Shown piece after piece: positions 1 through 9,327 of a stretch of 46,743 bases of DNA. Under the pieces are notes generated by a model. The model saw only the letters and a list, made by a program, of their open reading frames with translations. It was not told where the DNA came from and did not search any database. Source of the DNA: an uncultured Flavobacteriaceae bacterium. Its GTDB lineage: Bacteria > Bacteroidota > Bacteroidia > Flavobacteriales > Flavobacteriaceae. The translations under genes were made by a program, and so were the position numbers. The stretch covers positions 1 through 46,743 of the forward strand of contig CANMFQ010000029.1 of NCBI GenBank assembly GCA_947497145.1, read 5' to 3'. How positions within the stretch are numbered: position 1 is the first letter of the stretch; each line of letters begins with the position of its first letter.

Positions 1-48
1 AAACTACCTCCTGATCAAGTATATCACATGAAGAAAAAAGCGTCATAA
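1..48 (+). CDS. C-terminal tail of an upstream gene (partial)
   Basis: Frame 1 is open from the window edge and ends at TAA 46-48. It gives 15 residues with a basic end (PPDQVYHMKKKAS). The reading is protein-like and the next gene starts over 100 bases later, so it is probably the end of a gene outside the window. The stretch is too short to name, and chance openness is possible. Confidence 0.3.
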   Translation, partial: KLPPDQVYHMKKKAS

Positions 49-161
49 TAAACTAAGTAGTACCTTTAAGCTGTCCTACAGATTGGGAGTATTGTATTTT
101 ATACAGGTTTCTTTTCATCTTAAATTGTTATATTTAGACAACTAATTCAAGAGAACACTTC

Positions 162-2696
162 ATGTTAAAAAAACTACTCCTAGTACTACTGTGTTTTGGA
201 ACCACACTTCAAGCACAAGATTATTTTTTAAAAAAATTCCATCCTTTTAACGAAGCTATTCCTAGTCCTGAAGAATTTTTAGGCTATGGCATTGGTGAGC
301 ATCATACGCGTCATGATTTAATCGTTGCTTATTTAACAAAGCTGGCGGAAACTTCGGATCGTGCTTCCATATATCAGTACGGTAAAACTCATGAAGGGAG
401 AAAACTAGTTGTTTTAACTGTTACAAGTCCTGAAAATTTAGCCAATTTAGAAATCTTAAAACAACAACATCTTGATTTTGCTGACCCTCAAAAATCGGCA
501 TCAAATTATGACGAAACACCTGTTTTTATCAATCTAGCCTATAATGTTCATGGTAACGAGCCTTCAAGTTCAGAAGCAGCACTGTTAACCGCCTATACAC
601 TGGTTGCTTCAAATAATCCCGAAATACTAAAATACATCAAGAATTCGGTTGTAATGATTGACCCCACCATCAATCCTGATGGGAGAGATCGCCATACACA
701 ATGGGCTAACGCTTATCAAGGCAAGCCCAATGTTGCCGACCCACAAGACGCGGAACACAACGAATATTGGCCAGGTGGGCGAACAAACCACTATTGGTTT
801 GACTTAAACAGGGATTGGCTCCTCGCTATACATCCCGAAAGTCGCGGTAAACTAAAGTGGTTTCATGAATGGTACCCCAACGTTGTAACTGATTTTCATG
901 AAATGGGTACTCAAAGTAGCTACTTTTTTGAGCCCATGAAAACCAATGCTTCTTTAAACCCTATTATGCCCAAAGAAAACTATCAAGATTTAAACGATAT
1001 GTTTGGGATTGAATTTGCAAAAGCACTAGATAGTATTGGTTCTTTATATTTCACCAAAGAAGTTTTTGATGGCACTTACCCTGGCTACGGGTCATCCTAT
1101 CCAGATTTGCAAGGTGCCTTAGCCCTTTTATTTGAGCAAGCAAGCTCCCGAGGGCATGAACAAACTACTGCCTTTGGTAAAATCACCTTTCCGTTCACCA
1201 TAAGAAATCAATATATCTCTAGTATTACTACCGTAAAAACAGCGGTAGCAAATAAAGGCTATATGAACAAGTATCAACAAGATTTCTTTAAAAGCGCACT
1301 TACAAACGCTGCAAAAAGCAAAATTAAAGGTTATTCTTTTGGTGATGCCTATGACCAGAACAGAAACAAAGCCTTTATTGATAAACTTTTAGCCCATAAA
1401 ATAGCAGTTTACAAATCAGGTAACAGTTATGTAGTACCAACCCAGCAAAAACAATATCGTATGGTTCAGTCAGTATTTGAAACCTACTCCAAATATCGCG
1501 ATAGTGTTTATTACGATGCTTCTGCGTGGTCTGTTGCGAACTTTTATAATATGAAGTATAAGCCTGTAACTTCACTAAACAAGGAAAATCAAATACAGAG
1601 TACTGAAAATTTACTAAACATTACTCCGATAAAAAAGAGCAATTACGCTTATTTGATAGATTGGGATGATTATAATGCTCCCGCCGTTTTAAACTATTTA
1701 CAAGAAAACGGATTGGTAATCTCATCGGCATTCAAACCCTTTACCGCAAGAGTAGAAAATAGTTCAAAATCTTTTAATTACGGTACTTTAGTACTACCTG
1801 TATCTCTACAAAAGAAGCATGTAGATGAAATTTACCAATTACTGCAACAAGCTCAAAAAAAATATCAAGTACCCATGTATGCGGTACATTCAGGCTATAG
1901 CCTAAAAGGGATAGACTTAGGAAGCCGTTTTATACAACCCATTAAAAAAGTAAAAGCGGCAATGCTGATCGGTCACGGAACACGCTCTTATGAAGCAGGT
2001 GAAGTATGGCATTTACTAGACACTCGTGTGCAAATGCCCATTAGTAAAATACCCATGCGCAATTTTGACCGCACCAATTGGGATAAGTATACGACCTTAG
2101 TAATGGTTTCAGGAAATTACAATTTTACCAAAAATCAGCAAGAAAAAATTAAAACATGGGTAAGCAAAGGCAATACTTTAATTACCATAGGGACTGCCTC
2201 AAAATGGGCAATTGACAAAAAATTAGTAAAAGAAAAACTCACTAATACGATTAAAGATTCACTTGATACGGATTCTGAAAAATCAGTCAGTAGAAAACCT
2301 TATGTAGAAGCACCCGAAAATCTGGGTAAAGAAAGTGTGGGTGGCATTATTGTTAAGGCTGATATAGACATCACCCATCCTCTGGCTTTTGGCTATCATG
2401 ATAAAAGTATTCCTGTATATAAAAACAATACCGTTTGGTTGTCACCTAGCAAAAATGAATATGCCACCGTTGCTAAATATGCAAAAAAACCACATATTGA
2501 TGGCTTTATAACCAAAAAAAACATGGAAAACTACTTAAAACCATCGGCATCGCTACTAGTAAGTAAAGTTGGTGGTGGTAGGGTTGTTCTTTTTGCTGAT
2601 AATCCTAATTTTAGAGGAAGTTGGTATGGCACGAATAGGCTTTTCTTAAATGCTTTATTTTTAGGGGATAAAATAGGTGTGCCTAGTAGGAATTAA
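162..2696 (+). CDS. Secreted M14-family zinc carboxypeptidase-like metallopeptidase with C-terminal GATase-like domain
   Basis: An 844-aa exported protein with a clear signal peptide (MLKKLLLVLLCFGTTLQAQ). The M14 catalytic domain spans roughly residues 40-380. Zinc ligands are H130 and E133 in VHGNEP and H246 in DFHEMG. Substrate-binding features are NPDGR and FDLNRDW, and the likely catalytic glutamate is E325 in LLFEQASSRG. The remainder, about 500-840, includes a segment (AMLIGHGTRSYEAGEVWHLL) resembling the class I glutamine-amidotransferase-like fold seen at the C-terminus of large Bacteroidota M14 proteins. The expected role is peptide hydrolysis in the periplasm or outside the cell. 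All core catalytic residues are present, so activity is likely, but the substrate cannot be read. The gene lies 144 bp ahead of the amidohydrolase on the same strand, possibly cotranscribed. Confidence 0.88.
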   Translation: MLKKLLLVLLCFGTTLQAQDYFLKKFHPFNEAIPSPEEFLGYGIGEHHTRHDLIVAYLTKLAETSDRASIYQYGKTHEGRKLVVLTVTSPENLANLEILKQQHLDFADPQKSASNYDETPVFINLAYNVHGNEPSSSEAALLTAYTLVASNNPEILKYIKNSVVMIDPTINPDGRDRHTQWANAYQGKPNVADPQDAEHNEYWPGGRTNHYWFDLNRDWLLAIHPESRGKLKWFHEWYPNVVTDFHEMGTQSSYFFEPMKTNASLNPIMPKENYQDLNDMFGIEFAKALDSIGSLYFTKEVFDGTYPGYGSSYPDLQGALALLFEQASSRGHEQTTAFGKITFPFTIRNQYISSITTVKTAVANKGYMNKYQQDFFKSALTNAAKSKIKGYSFGDAYDQNRNKAFIDKLLAHKIAVYKSGNSYVVPTQQKQYRMVQSVFETYSKYRDSVYYDASAWSVANFYNMKYKPVTSLNKENQIQSTENLLNITPIKKSNYAYLIDWDDYNAPAVLNYLQENGLVISSAFKPFTARVENSSKSFNYGTLVLPVSLQKKHVDEIYQLLQQAQKKYQVPMYAVHSGYSLKGIDLGSRFIQPIKKVKAAMLIGHGTRSYEAGEVWHLLDTRVQMPISKIPMRNFDRTNWDKYTTLVMVSGNYNFTKNQQEKIKTWVSKGNTLITIGTASKWAIDKKLVKEKLTNTIKDSLDTDSEKSVSRKPYVEAPENLGKESVGGIIVKADIDITHPLAFGYHDKSIPVYKNNTVWLSPSKNEYATVAKYAKKPHIDGFITKKNMENYLKPSASLLVSKVGGGRVVLFADNPNFRGSWYGTNRLFLNALFLGDKIGVPSRN

Positions 2697-2840
2697 AAAA
2701 ACAGGAAAGTTTGGTGTTTATCAAACAATTAAAGCAACCATTAGAATTTCAATATAATAAAATAGTACTATAATTGAACATCCTATCAAACGATAAATTA
2801 AAAAAGACATACACTGACCACTAACCTAATAAACCAACCT

Positions 2841-4433
2841 ATGAGGACAAAATTTATTTTTTTCACCCTATTATTTTCCTGTTTTGCAGTAATGCAGTTT
2901 CATGCGCAATCTGCACAGGGAGATGGCCCGTTTAACCAATTAATTATAAGAGGTGTAACGCTCATAAACGGAAATGGAGCACCGCCTCAAGGCCCTATTG
3001 ACATTGTTGTTGAAAACAATATCATTAAAAAAATTCAAGTTGTTGGCTATCCAGGAGTAAAAATTGACGAATCAAAACGGCCTAAACTGAAAACTGGCGG
3101 TAAAGAACTAGATTGCACAGGCATGTATCTTTTACCAGGGTTTGTTGATATGCACACTCATATTGGCGGTGTTTCGCAGGGGGCAGAACCAGACTATGTT
3201 TTTAAACTATGGATGGCTCACGGAGTAACTACAGCTCGTGAAGTTGGCGGAAGAGGTATTGATTGGTCATTAGATTTAAAACGCAAAAGTGCTAAAAACA
3301 AAATTGTAGCACCGCGAATCTATTCATATACTGGTTTTGGACAAACAAGCAAGAACTTTAATCCTTTAAATGATATCCCTATTTCGACTCCTGAACAAGC
3401 ACGAGCTTGGGTTAGAGCCAATGCTAAACAAGGTGCTGATGGAATTAAATTTTTTGGTGCTGAGCCAGAAATTATGGCAGCAGCTTTAGATGAGAATAAA
3501 AAATTAGGATTAGGTTCGGCATGCCACCATGCGCAATTGAGTGTTGCCAGATGGAATGTCATGAACTCTGCTAAAGCCGGTCTTACGTCTATGGAACATT
3601 GGTACGGACTACCAGAAGCTCTATTTGACGACCGCACAGTACAAAATTACCCCTTAGATTATAATTACCAAAATGAACAACACCGTTTCGAAAACGCAGG
3701 TAAACTATGGGAGCAAGCTGCCAAACCGTATTCTGAACACTGGGAAAATGTAATGAACGAACTGCTAGCACTCGATTTCACTTTAGACCCAACCTTCAAT
3801 ATTTACGAAGCAAGTCGTGACTTGCAACGTGCAAGACGTGCGGAATGGCATGAAGATTATACGCTACCAAGTTTATGGAATTTCTTTCAACCTAGTAAAA
3901 TTTCTCATGGTAGTTACTGGCATGATTGGGGTACAGAACAAGAAGTAGCTTGGCGCAAAAATTTCAATTTTTGGATGACTTTCGTTAATGAATACAAGAA
4001 TAGAGGCGGTCGCGTAACCGCTGGTTCTGATTCGGGTTTTATATTTCAACTCTATGGCTTTGCTTATATCCGGGAATTAGAATTACTCCGTGAAGCTGGT
4101 TTTCATCCTTTAGAAGTGATTCGTTCAGCTACCCTAAACGGAGCTGAAGCATTGGGCGTTGCCGATAAAATAGGCACTGTTTCTATTGGCAAAATGGCCG
4201 ATTTTGTGGTGGTGGATGCAAACCCACTAAAAAACATTAAAGTTTTATACGGAACTGGCGCCATAAAACTAACCGAAGATAATGAGGTAATTCGCCATGG
4301 CGGCATCATGTTCACTATCAAAGACGGCATTATTTACGATGCAAAAGCGCTTTTACAAGAAGTAAAAGACATGGTAGCTGCTGAAAAAGCAAAAACCGGT
4401 TACAAAATCTTACAACCCGGTATTAAAGAGTAA
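2841..4433 (+). CDS. Secreted metal-dependent amidohydrolase
   Basis: A 530-aa protein with a signal peptide (MRTKFIFFTLLFSCFAVMQFHAQ) followed by an amidohydrolase-superfamily TIM barrel. Metal-ligand motifs are visible: HTH at 105-107 in GFVDMHTHIGG, later histidines in ACHHAQ and MEHWYG, and the terminal aspartate in TAGSDSG. The end (IGKMADFVVVDANPL) is the usual C-terminal strand of the small beta-sandwich of imidazolonepropionase- or dipeptidase-like members. Bacteroidota exported amidohydrolases often sit beside peptidases, and the M14 gene just upstream fits a joint role in peptide or amide turnover. The exact substrate is unknown. The predicted barrel is full length, with no sign of decay. 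Confidence 0.87.
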   Translation: MRTKFIFFTLLFSCFAVMQFHAQSAQGDGPFNQLIIRGVTLINGNGAPPQGPIDIVVENNIIKKIQVVGYPGVKIDESKRPKLKTGGKELDCTGMYLLPGFVDMHTHIGGVSQGAEPDYVFKLWMAHGVTTAREVGGRGIDWSLDLKRKSAKNKIVAPRIYSYTGFGQTSKNFNPLNDIPISTPEQARAWVRANAKQGADGIKFFGAEPEIMAAALDENKKLGLGSACHHAQLSVARWNVMNSAKAGLTSMEHWYGLPEALFDDRTVQNYPLDYNYQNEQHRFENAGKLWEQAAKPYSEHWENVMNELLALDFTLDPTFNIYEASRDLQRARRAEWHEDYTLPSLWNFFQPSKISHGSYWHDWGTEQEVAWRKNFNFWMTFVNEYKNRGGRVTAGSDSGFIFQLYGFAYIRELELLREAGFHPLEVIRSATLNGAEALGVADKIGTVSIGKMADFVVVDANPLKNIKVLYGTGAIKLTEDNEVIRHGGIMFTIKDGIIYDAKALLQEVKDMVAAEKAKTGYKILQPGIKE

Positions 4434-4492
4434 GATAAATTTTAGCTGTTTTTGTATTATCCGGAAATCAAGAAAAATGTAAACAAAAAAAA

Positions 4493-4519
4493 CATCAAAC
4501 CTATTTGAGAGGTTTGATG
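4493..4519 (+). terminator. Hairpin terminator after the amidohydrolase
   Basis: A perfect 10-bp stem (CATCAAACCT / AGGTTTGATG) with a 7-nt loop starts 60 bp after the stop. A T-rich tract follows, and an A-rich tract precedes it. It could also stop transcription coming from the minus-strand gene on the right. Confidence 0.7.
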
Positions 4520-4616
4520 CTAGTCATTTTTGATTAAATTAGGGAGGGAATTCTATTATATGTGGAATACAATACTAATAGTACGTGTAATTCGCTATTA
4601 AAACTTAATTATTTTT

Positions 4617-4859
4617 TTATTTGAAGACTTTACCTTTATGTAAGTAAGCATTCTTGTTTTTACATGTTCTCGTAATTTCATTATGCCGGGTAACACTACT
4701 AATGCTACTATCCAAAAAAGCACCCATTTTAGTATATTTAATCGCATGATAATTTTCTAATTTAAGATTTAATCTCTCTTGGCATGAATTCGTTTTTGCT
4801 AATGCAACAATTCCACACAAAATAATAAACAGAAGTGTTAAAAGTGCTTTCATACACAT
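4617..4859 (-). CDS. Small secreted protein of unknown function
   Basis: An 80-aa ORF with a convincing signal peptide (MKALLTLLFIILCGIVALA) beginning at the third codon, so ATG 4853 is an equally good or better start than ATG 4859. The mature part is about 57 residues, basic, with two cysteines (NSCQERL and RTCKNK) that could form one disulphide. I do not recognise the family. The hydrophobic leader argues that it is a real gene; the short length and the lack of a visible ribosome-binding site argue for caution. It is convergent with the amidohydrolase gene, and the hairpin at 4493-4519 could end both transcripts. Confidence 0.5.
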   Translation of the reverse strand: MCMKALLTLLFIILCGIVALAKTNSCQERLNLKLENYHAIKYTKMGAFLDSSISSVTRHNEITRTCKNKNAYLHKGKVFK

Positions 4860-5506
4860 GACTTGCTTTCAACAAATGTACTATCAGACCTGCGTATAAT
4901 AACCCATGCCTCGATGAAAGACCTTTATTTCTAGTCATTTTACAGAATGTAAGATTAAATGTATAACATATCCGATATCTTTTTAAGATAACTACAACAC
5001 CTCATCTATCTTATGGTGTCTTATATCGATATAAAAAAATGTAGGTGATTTTAAGGCTACTAGAAGTTTAAAAAAAATATAACAACTTATTAAAAAGTGA
5101 ACACAACTTAAAAAAGTCATGAAAATTGAATGTATTTTTCACCATACAAAAACTACATTCTTTGTACCATGATATGAGTTAAGGTATGATTTGCTTAACT
5201 ATCTTTAGTTGATGGTTCTTTTTTCCTAACACTGATTCAATAATACTACTTTAATCTCCATATTGATACTGCAACGAAACCATTTTTCGAGTATTCTTTA
5301 CACACAAGCAGATCATTTGACAACAAGAATTACGAGTAGCAAAATAACAATAGCCATATGCTAAAGATCATAAACTAGGTAAACGACAAATTTATAGTAG
5401 ACAAAAAAATCAATCCACACATAAATCACTTATTACAAAACCCTTAAAACTTCCATTTAACGCTAAAAAACATTTACATTGAGCCTGAAATTGATTCAAA
5501 AAAAAA
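4860..5506. other. Gene-free AT-rich gap
   Basis: No open frame with protein-like composition was found on either strand. A 7-bp dyad (AGTTAAG 5177-5183 / CTTAACT 5194-5200) followed by a T-rich tract is the only structure seen. The leader or promoter of the small secreted gene should lie at its left end. Confidence 0.4.
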
Positions 5507-5519
5507 TTATTTCAGGTTC
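5481..5519 (-). terminator. Possible hairpin overlapping the glycosyltransferase stop codon
   Basis: The arms at 5481-5491 and 5509-5519 pair over 11 positions with one wobble around a 17-nt A/T loop. The inner edge of the right arm includes part of the TAA stop (5507-5509). There is no clear U-run after it, so a role in transcript end protection is as plausible as termination. Confidence 0.35.
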
Positions 5520-6307
5520 ACATTATATAACCCAAACTCTTCGATTAGCTTACTGCTTAAAACTTTTACTCTATATTTTTTCAATTTCCTGATGATACTT
5601 TTAAGAGTAGCAAGACTAAAAATACTAGCTCTCTTATTTAATTTCTTTATTTGATCCATTTGCATATAGTGATTTTCACCATTGGCTAGACTATAAGCAG
5701 CCCCTGGGAAAGGAAGTTTTGTTAAGCTAGAGTTATCTGGAAATTTCGTTGTACCGTGTATATATTCCAAAACAGGTTCTTCTCTAAAAATATGTTTAAT
5801 GTAATCAGGTTTAATAATAATGCAAGTACCACACAAGGTATTAAATCCATTTCTATTCAACGAAATAAACTTATCTCCTTCTCGGTAAAAATAACCTGCA
5901 CTAAAGTACCAACCCACAAGATCCTTTTTTAAATTTTCATCAACGTAGGCCACAATTCTGTTAGAAATACAATCGTCTGAATCTACTACCATCAAATAAT
6001 CAGAATCATATTTCTTAACATACTCAACCCCCTTAAGAATCTTCATGCTCTTGTCTTGTTCCTTCAATCCATTGTGAGTCTCTTTTGGAGTTGTTTTCAA
6101 GTCAGGAACTGGAAAATCCACATGGATGTATTCAATTTTAGGGTGATTAAAATCAGTTTCTGGTTTTTCATGACAAACTACAACAACTCTATAATTTGGA
6201 GATGTTTGACTCGTAACAGATTTTAATGTTCTTTCAAAAAGTTTTGAAAATTGACCCCAAGATCCAGAAACTTGCGCACTCTTTACAGGAATGATAAATG
6301 TTAGCAT
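5507..6307 (-). CDS. Family 2 (GT-A) glycosyltransferase
   Basis: A 266-aa cytosolic protein with the N-terminal nucleotide-binding beta strand of GT2 enzymes (MLTFIIPVKS) and a metal-binding DxD-type motif at residues 109-112 (VDSDD) after DSDYLMVVDSDD. The family transfers a sugar from a nucleotide-sugar donor to a glycan, lipid or protein acceptor. There is no transmembrane segment and no adjacent polysaccharide-synthesis gene, so it is an orphan GT2 whose acceptor cannot be inferred. The gene starts at ATG 6307, and a TAATTTTG box (minus strand, 6338-6331) lies 24 bp upstream but lacks a well-placed -33 partner. Confidence 0.8.
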   Translation of the reverse strand: MLTFIIPVKSAQVSGSWGQFSKLFERTLKSVTSQTSPNYRVVVVCHEKPETDFNHPKIEYIHVDFPVPDLKTTPKETHNGLKEQDKSMKILKGVEYVKKYDSDYLMVVDSDDCISNRIVAYVDENLKKDLVGWYFSAGYFYREGDKFISLNRNGFNTLCGTCIIIKPDYIKHIFREEPVLEYIHGTTKFPDNSSLTKLPFPGAAYSLANGENHYMQMDQIKKLNKRASIFSLATLKSIIRKLKKYRVKVLSSKLIEEFGLYNVNLK

Positions 6308-6744
6308 TGATTTTTTTTTACTTGAAACGCCAAAATTAGCATAAAAAATTGAAACTTCACTTTACCAAACCTTTAGTCACTAGCAAAAGAACAAATTAAC
6401 GCTAGTCATGCTGAATTAATATTGCAAAACATAATTTAATTTTAAATCAAATTCTAATAGAAATAAAAAATGTACATTGCCAGTATAAACAAAACCAAAA
6501 TGATTTCCGTTCCAAAAAGCCATCTTTCGCAATTATTATCTAATTACCTCCTATTAAGAAATCAAAATTTAAACGCTCGCAAACTTACCGTTCATCGATT
6601 TTTTTGTTAAAAAATGCATTTCATAGTCCAAAATGTGTTTTTCATCGTATTAAAGGTGGTGAGCTACGACAATGATCAAAAACCATAAATTCTCACAAAA
6701 AAATTAAATATTAACATCTCTATTATTAAACCTCTATTTAAATT
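6308..6744. other. Divergent intergenic region, 437 bp
   Basis: This holds the upstream regions of the glycosyltransferase (-) and the T9SS protein (+). A -7-like TAATTTTG is present for the minus gene at 6331-6338. A 6-bp dyad (ACTAGC / GCTAGT) lies near 6378-6405. I see no coding frame. Confidence 0.35.
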
Positions 6745-8973
6745 ATGAAATTAAAAATTACTTCACTATTATTATTATCCATAATCAGCTTGTATCAGAT
6801 CAATGCTCAGTGCAGTGGCGCCGATTTTGAAGAAAGAAATGGCATCGCTATTATGGAAATGGAATCTAAAGCTTCAGGAAGCTGGAGAAAAGAAACGATT
6901 TCTGGTGCCTCAGCGAATTCAGCATTAACCTATAGAGGTTCTAATTCTTTTAGTACTCCTGGCAGATCGATTATCACCTATAATGTGAGAATTAATTCAG
7001 CCGGAACATATCGCTTTTCATGGCGCAATAAAATAAGTATTATTGCAAGTCATAATGCTTCTACAGAACATAATGATACTTGGTTAAAAATTGGCGCAGC
7101 TGATTTTTATGGCCAACGGGGTTCTCATAGAGTATATCCTGGAGGTTCTGGAAAATCACCTGTAGCAAATGGAAACACCTCTGGCGGATGGTTTAAAATC
7201 TATACAAACACCATTAACTGGAGCTGGAGTACTTTTACTAGCGATCATGACCCTCACAATATTTACGCTAGGTTCAGTTCACCTGGTGTATATTCTATTC
7301 AGATTTCGGGAAGATCACAAGGTCACACAATTGACAGAATGGTACTTCACAAAGAAAGCAACTACACTACTGCTCAAGCACAAAGCTTATCAAGAGGGGC
7401 AACAAGTTGTTCTGGCGGAACTAATCCGCCTCCAGCAGAAAACATTGCTCCTACGGTAAACATTACAAACCCAAGTAACGGACAAACATTTACTGCGGGT
7501 AGTAATGTTACTATTGGTCTTTCTGCATCAGACTCGGACGGAAGTATTACAAAGCATGAAATTTTTGTAAACAATACTAGAGTTGACTCAGATGGAAGCA
7601 CATACTCTCCATACACGATAAACAACATTCAACCTGGTAATTACACCATAAGAGCAACTGTTACCGATAACGGTGGAAAAACAGCATCAAGAAGCATAAC
7701 TATTAGTGCAGGTAGCGTAACGCCTCCACCTCCAACAGGTAATGAAAATCCAACTGTACGTTTTACTACTATTTCAAACGGACAAAATTTTGACGCAGGG
7801 AGTACTGTTTCTGTAGGTTTATCAGCAAGTGATTCTGATGGTAGTATTACTAAACATCAAATTTATGTAAATGGTAGATTGGTTGATACTGACGGTTCTA
7901 ATTATACCCCACATCAAATCACAAATATCCCAGCAGGTAACCACACAATAAGAGCTACCGTTACCGACAACAGAGGGGCAACTGCCTCGGTAAGCGCTAC
8001 TATTTCTGTTGGCAATGTTACACCACCTACTCCACCTACTGGAAATGCATCTCCCACTGTAAGCATTTCAAGCTTAGTAGAAGGACAACGTGTGAATACA
8101 GGTAGTAATGTTTCAATAGGTGTTTCTGCGCAAGATAGCGATGGAACTGTTACAAAACATCAAATTTTTGTAAATGGAAGGTTGGTAGATACCGATGGCA
8201 CTTCATTTACACCACATGTTATTCGTTCTATTAGCGCTGGTAACTATGCAATTAGTGTAACTGTTACTGATAACGAAGGAGCCACTGGAAATGCAACAGT
8301 AAATATCGTTGCAGGATCAGGTACGACTCCAACACCAACGCCGGATGCAATTAGTTTCAATCTAATCAAAGCGTCAACAAACGGTAACATTAGCAGCCTT
8401 TCAAATGGTACAGCGATTAGCTATTCAAATGCACAAGGTGCCAATATTAGAGCAAATGCTCCTTCAGGTACGAGAAGTGTTCAATTAACACTTTCGGGGT
8501 CGCAATCAAAATCTGCAATTGAAAATGTAGCACCATACGCATTATTTGGTGATATCAGTGGGAATTATTTCTCTGGTAATTTAAAAAGCGGTAATTACAC
8601 ATTACGGGCAAGAGCTTATTCTGGCAGTAATGGTACAGGAACAAAAATAGCAGATACCACTATATCATTTAGCGTAAGTGCTTCTAATTCTGCAAAAGCA
8701 GTTAGCTCAGAAAAACTATATGCTTATCCGAACCCTTTGAAACAAGATGGTAAAGTTTCATTAAAATTACCTAAAGCTGAAAAAGGGACTTATTTATATA
8801 ATGTAACCAATTCTCTTGGAGTTCAATTAGATTCAGGAAAATTTAATACACGTAGTTCTCAAACTGATGTTCATTTACAACTCTCCAATGTTGCTAAGCA
8901 AGTAGACGGAGTGTACTATATGACAATTATTGGTAACGGCGTAAAACAAGTTATTCCAATTATTCGTGAGTAA
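6745..8973 (+). CDS. T9SS-secreted carbohydrate-binding-like protein with three Ig-like repeats
   Basis: A 742-aa protein with a signal peptide (to about residue 22). An N-terminal beta-sandwich-like module (about 25-205) contains WLKIG, DFYGQRGS, GGWFKIY and SGRSQGHTIDRMVL. Three tandem Ig-like repeats start near residues 233, 334 and 434; each has PTV, SASDSDGSITKHxIxVN, VDxDGS and RATVTDN signatures (bacterial Ig, Big_7-like). An unassigned beta domain follows at about 534-645, then a type A T9SS sorting domain from about 659 (YAYPNP to the end), so the mature protein is expected on the surface or released. The same N-terminal module recurs in the 29678-33907 protein next to a putative glycoside hydrolase, suggesting glycan binding. 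No catalytic domain is visible. A strong terminator follows. Confidence 0.82.
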   Translation: MKLKITSLLLLSIISLYQINAQCSGADFEERNGIAIMEMESKASGSWRKETISGASANSALTYRGSNSFSTPGRSIITYNVRINSAGTYRFSWRNKISIIASHNASTEHNDTWLKIGAADFYGQRGSHRVYPGGSGKSPVANGNTSGGWFKIYTNTINWSWSTFTSDHDPHNIYARFSSPGVYSIQISGRSQGHTIDRMVLHKESNYTTAQAQSLSRGATSCSGGTNPPPAENIAPTVNITNPSNGQTFTAGSNVTIGLSASDSDGSITKHEIFVNNTRVDSDGSTYSPYTINNIQPGNYTIRATVTDNGGKTASRSITISAGSVTPPPPTGNENPTVRFTTISNGQNFDAGSTVSVGLSASDSDGSITKHQIYVNGRLVDTDGSNYTPHQITNIPAGNHTIRATVTDNRGATASVSATISVGNVTPPTPPTGNASPTVSISSLVEGQRVNTGSNVSIGVSAQDSDGTVTKHQIFVNGRLVDTDGTSFTPHVIRSISAGNYAISVTVTDNEGATGNATVNIVAGSGTTPTPTPDAISFNLIKASTNGNISSLSNGTAISYSNAQGANIRANAPSGTRSVQLTLSGSQSKSAIENVAPYALFGDISGNYFSGNLKSGNYTLRARAYSGSNGTGTKIADTTISFSVSASNSAKAVSSEKLYAYPNPLKQDGKVSLKLPKAEKGTYLYNVTNSLGVQLDSGKFNTRSSQTDVHLQLSNVAKQVDGVYYMTIIGNGVKQVIPIIRE

Positions 8974-8992
8974 TTAACTTATTAACAGTTTT

Positions 8993-9033
8993 AAAAAAAA
9001 TCAGTTTCTATTCTATAGAAGCTGATTTTTTTT
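8993..9033 (+). terminator. Strong intrinsic terminator
   Basis: The arms 8993-9010 and 9016-9033 pair over 18 positions with a single G-U wobble around a 5-nt loop and end in eight Ts. It sits 20 bp after the T9SS protein stop. Confidence 0.88.
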
Positions 9034-9096
9034 ACATTAAGTTCACTACAGTCCTCTATAAAGTTTTTCACGAATCTGTATGTAACACAAAAATCT

Positions 9097-9268
9097 TTAA
9101 GGTTTAGATTTCAAATAATACGCATACATTGAATCCATCTTTACTTTTTCTTTTACCAGCAAATCATTTATTTTACCCCCTAATTTTGTCTTTTTTGAGT
9201 TTCGCAGCTATGCATATACTACTTGAAATGAATTTATTATGGCGTAAAATCCGTAATTCAATATGAGT
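9097..9268 (-). pseudogene. Possible remnant of a coding sequence
   Basis: On the minus strand a frame is open from just after a TGA (9271-9269) to TAA 9099-9097. Its last about 30 codons read like real protein (KLGGKINDLLVKEKVKMD, then SMYAYYLKSKP). There is no ATG until 13 codons before the stop, so it is not a normal intact gene. It may be the decayed 3' end of a lost gene, or chance. It fills most of the 290-bp gap before the TPR gene. Confidence 0.25.
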
Positions 9269-9327
9269 TCATTAAAAAGGCAACAAAGCAGCTAAAACCT
9301 CGTTTTAATTACATATAAACTTATAAT

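Noticed and set aside
7169-7459. 96-aa plus-strand frame inside the T9SS protein at 6745
   Set aside because: It lies fully inside a gene with clear domains in another frame and has no supporting features.
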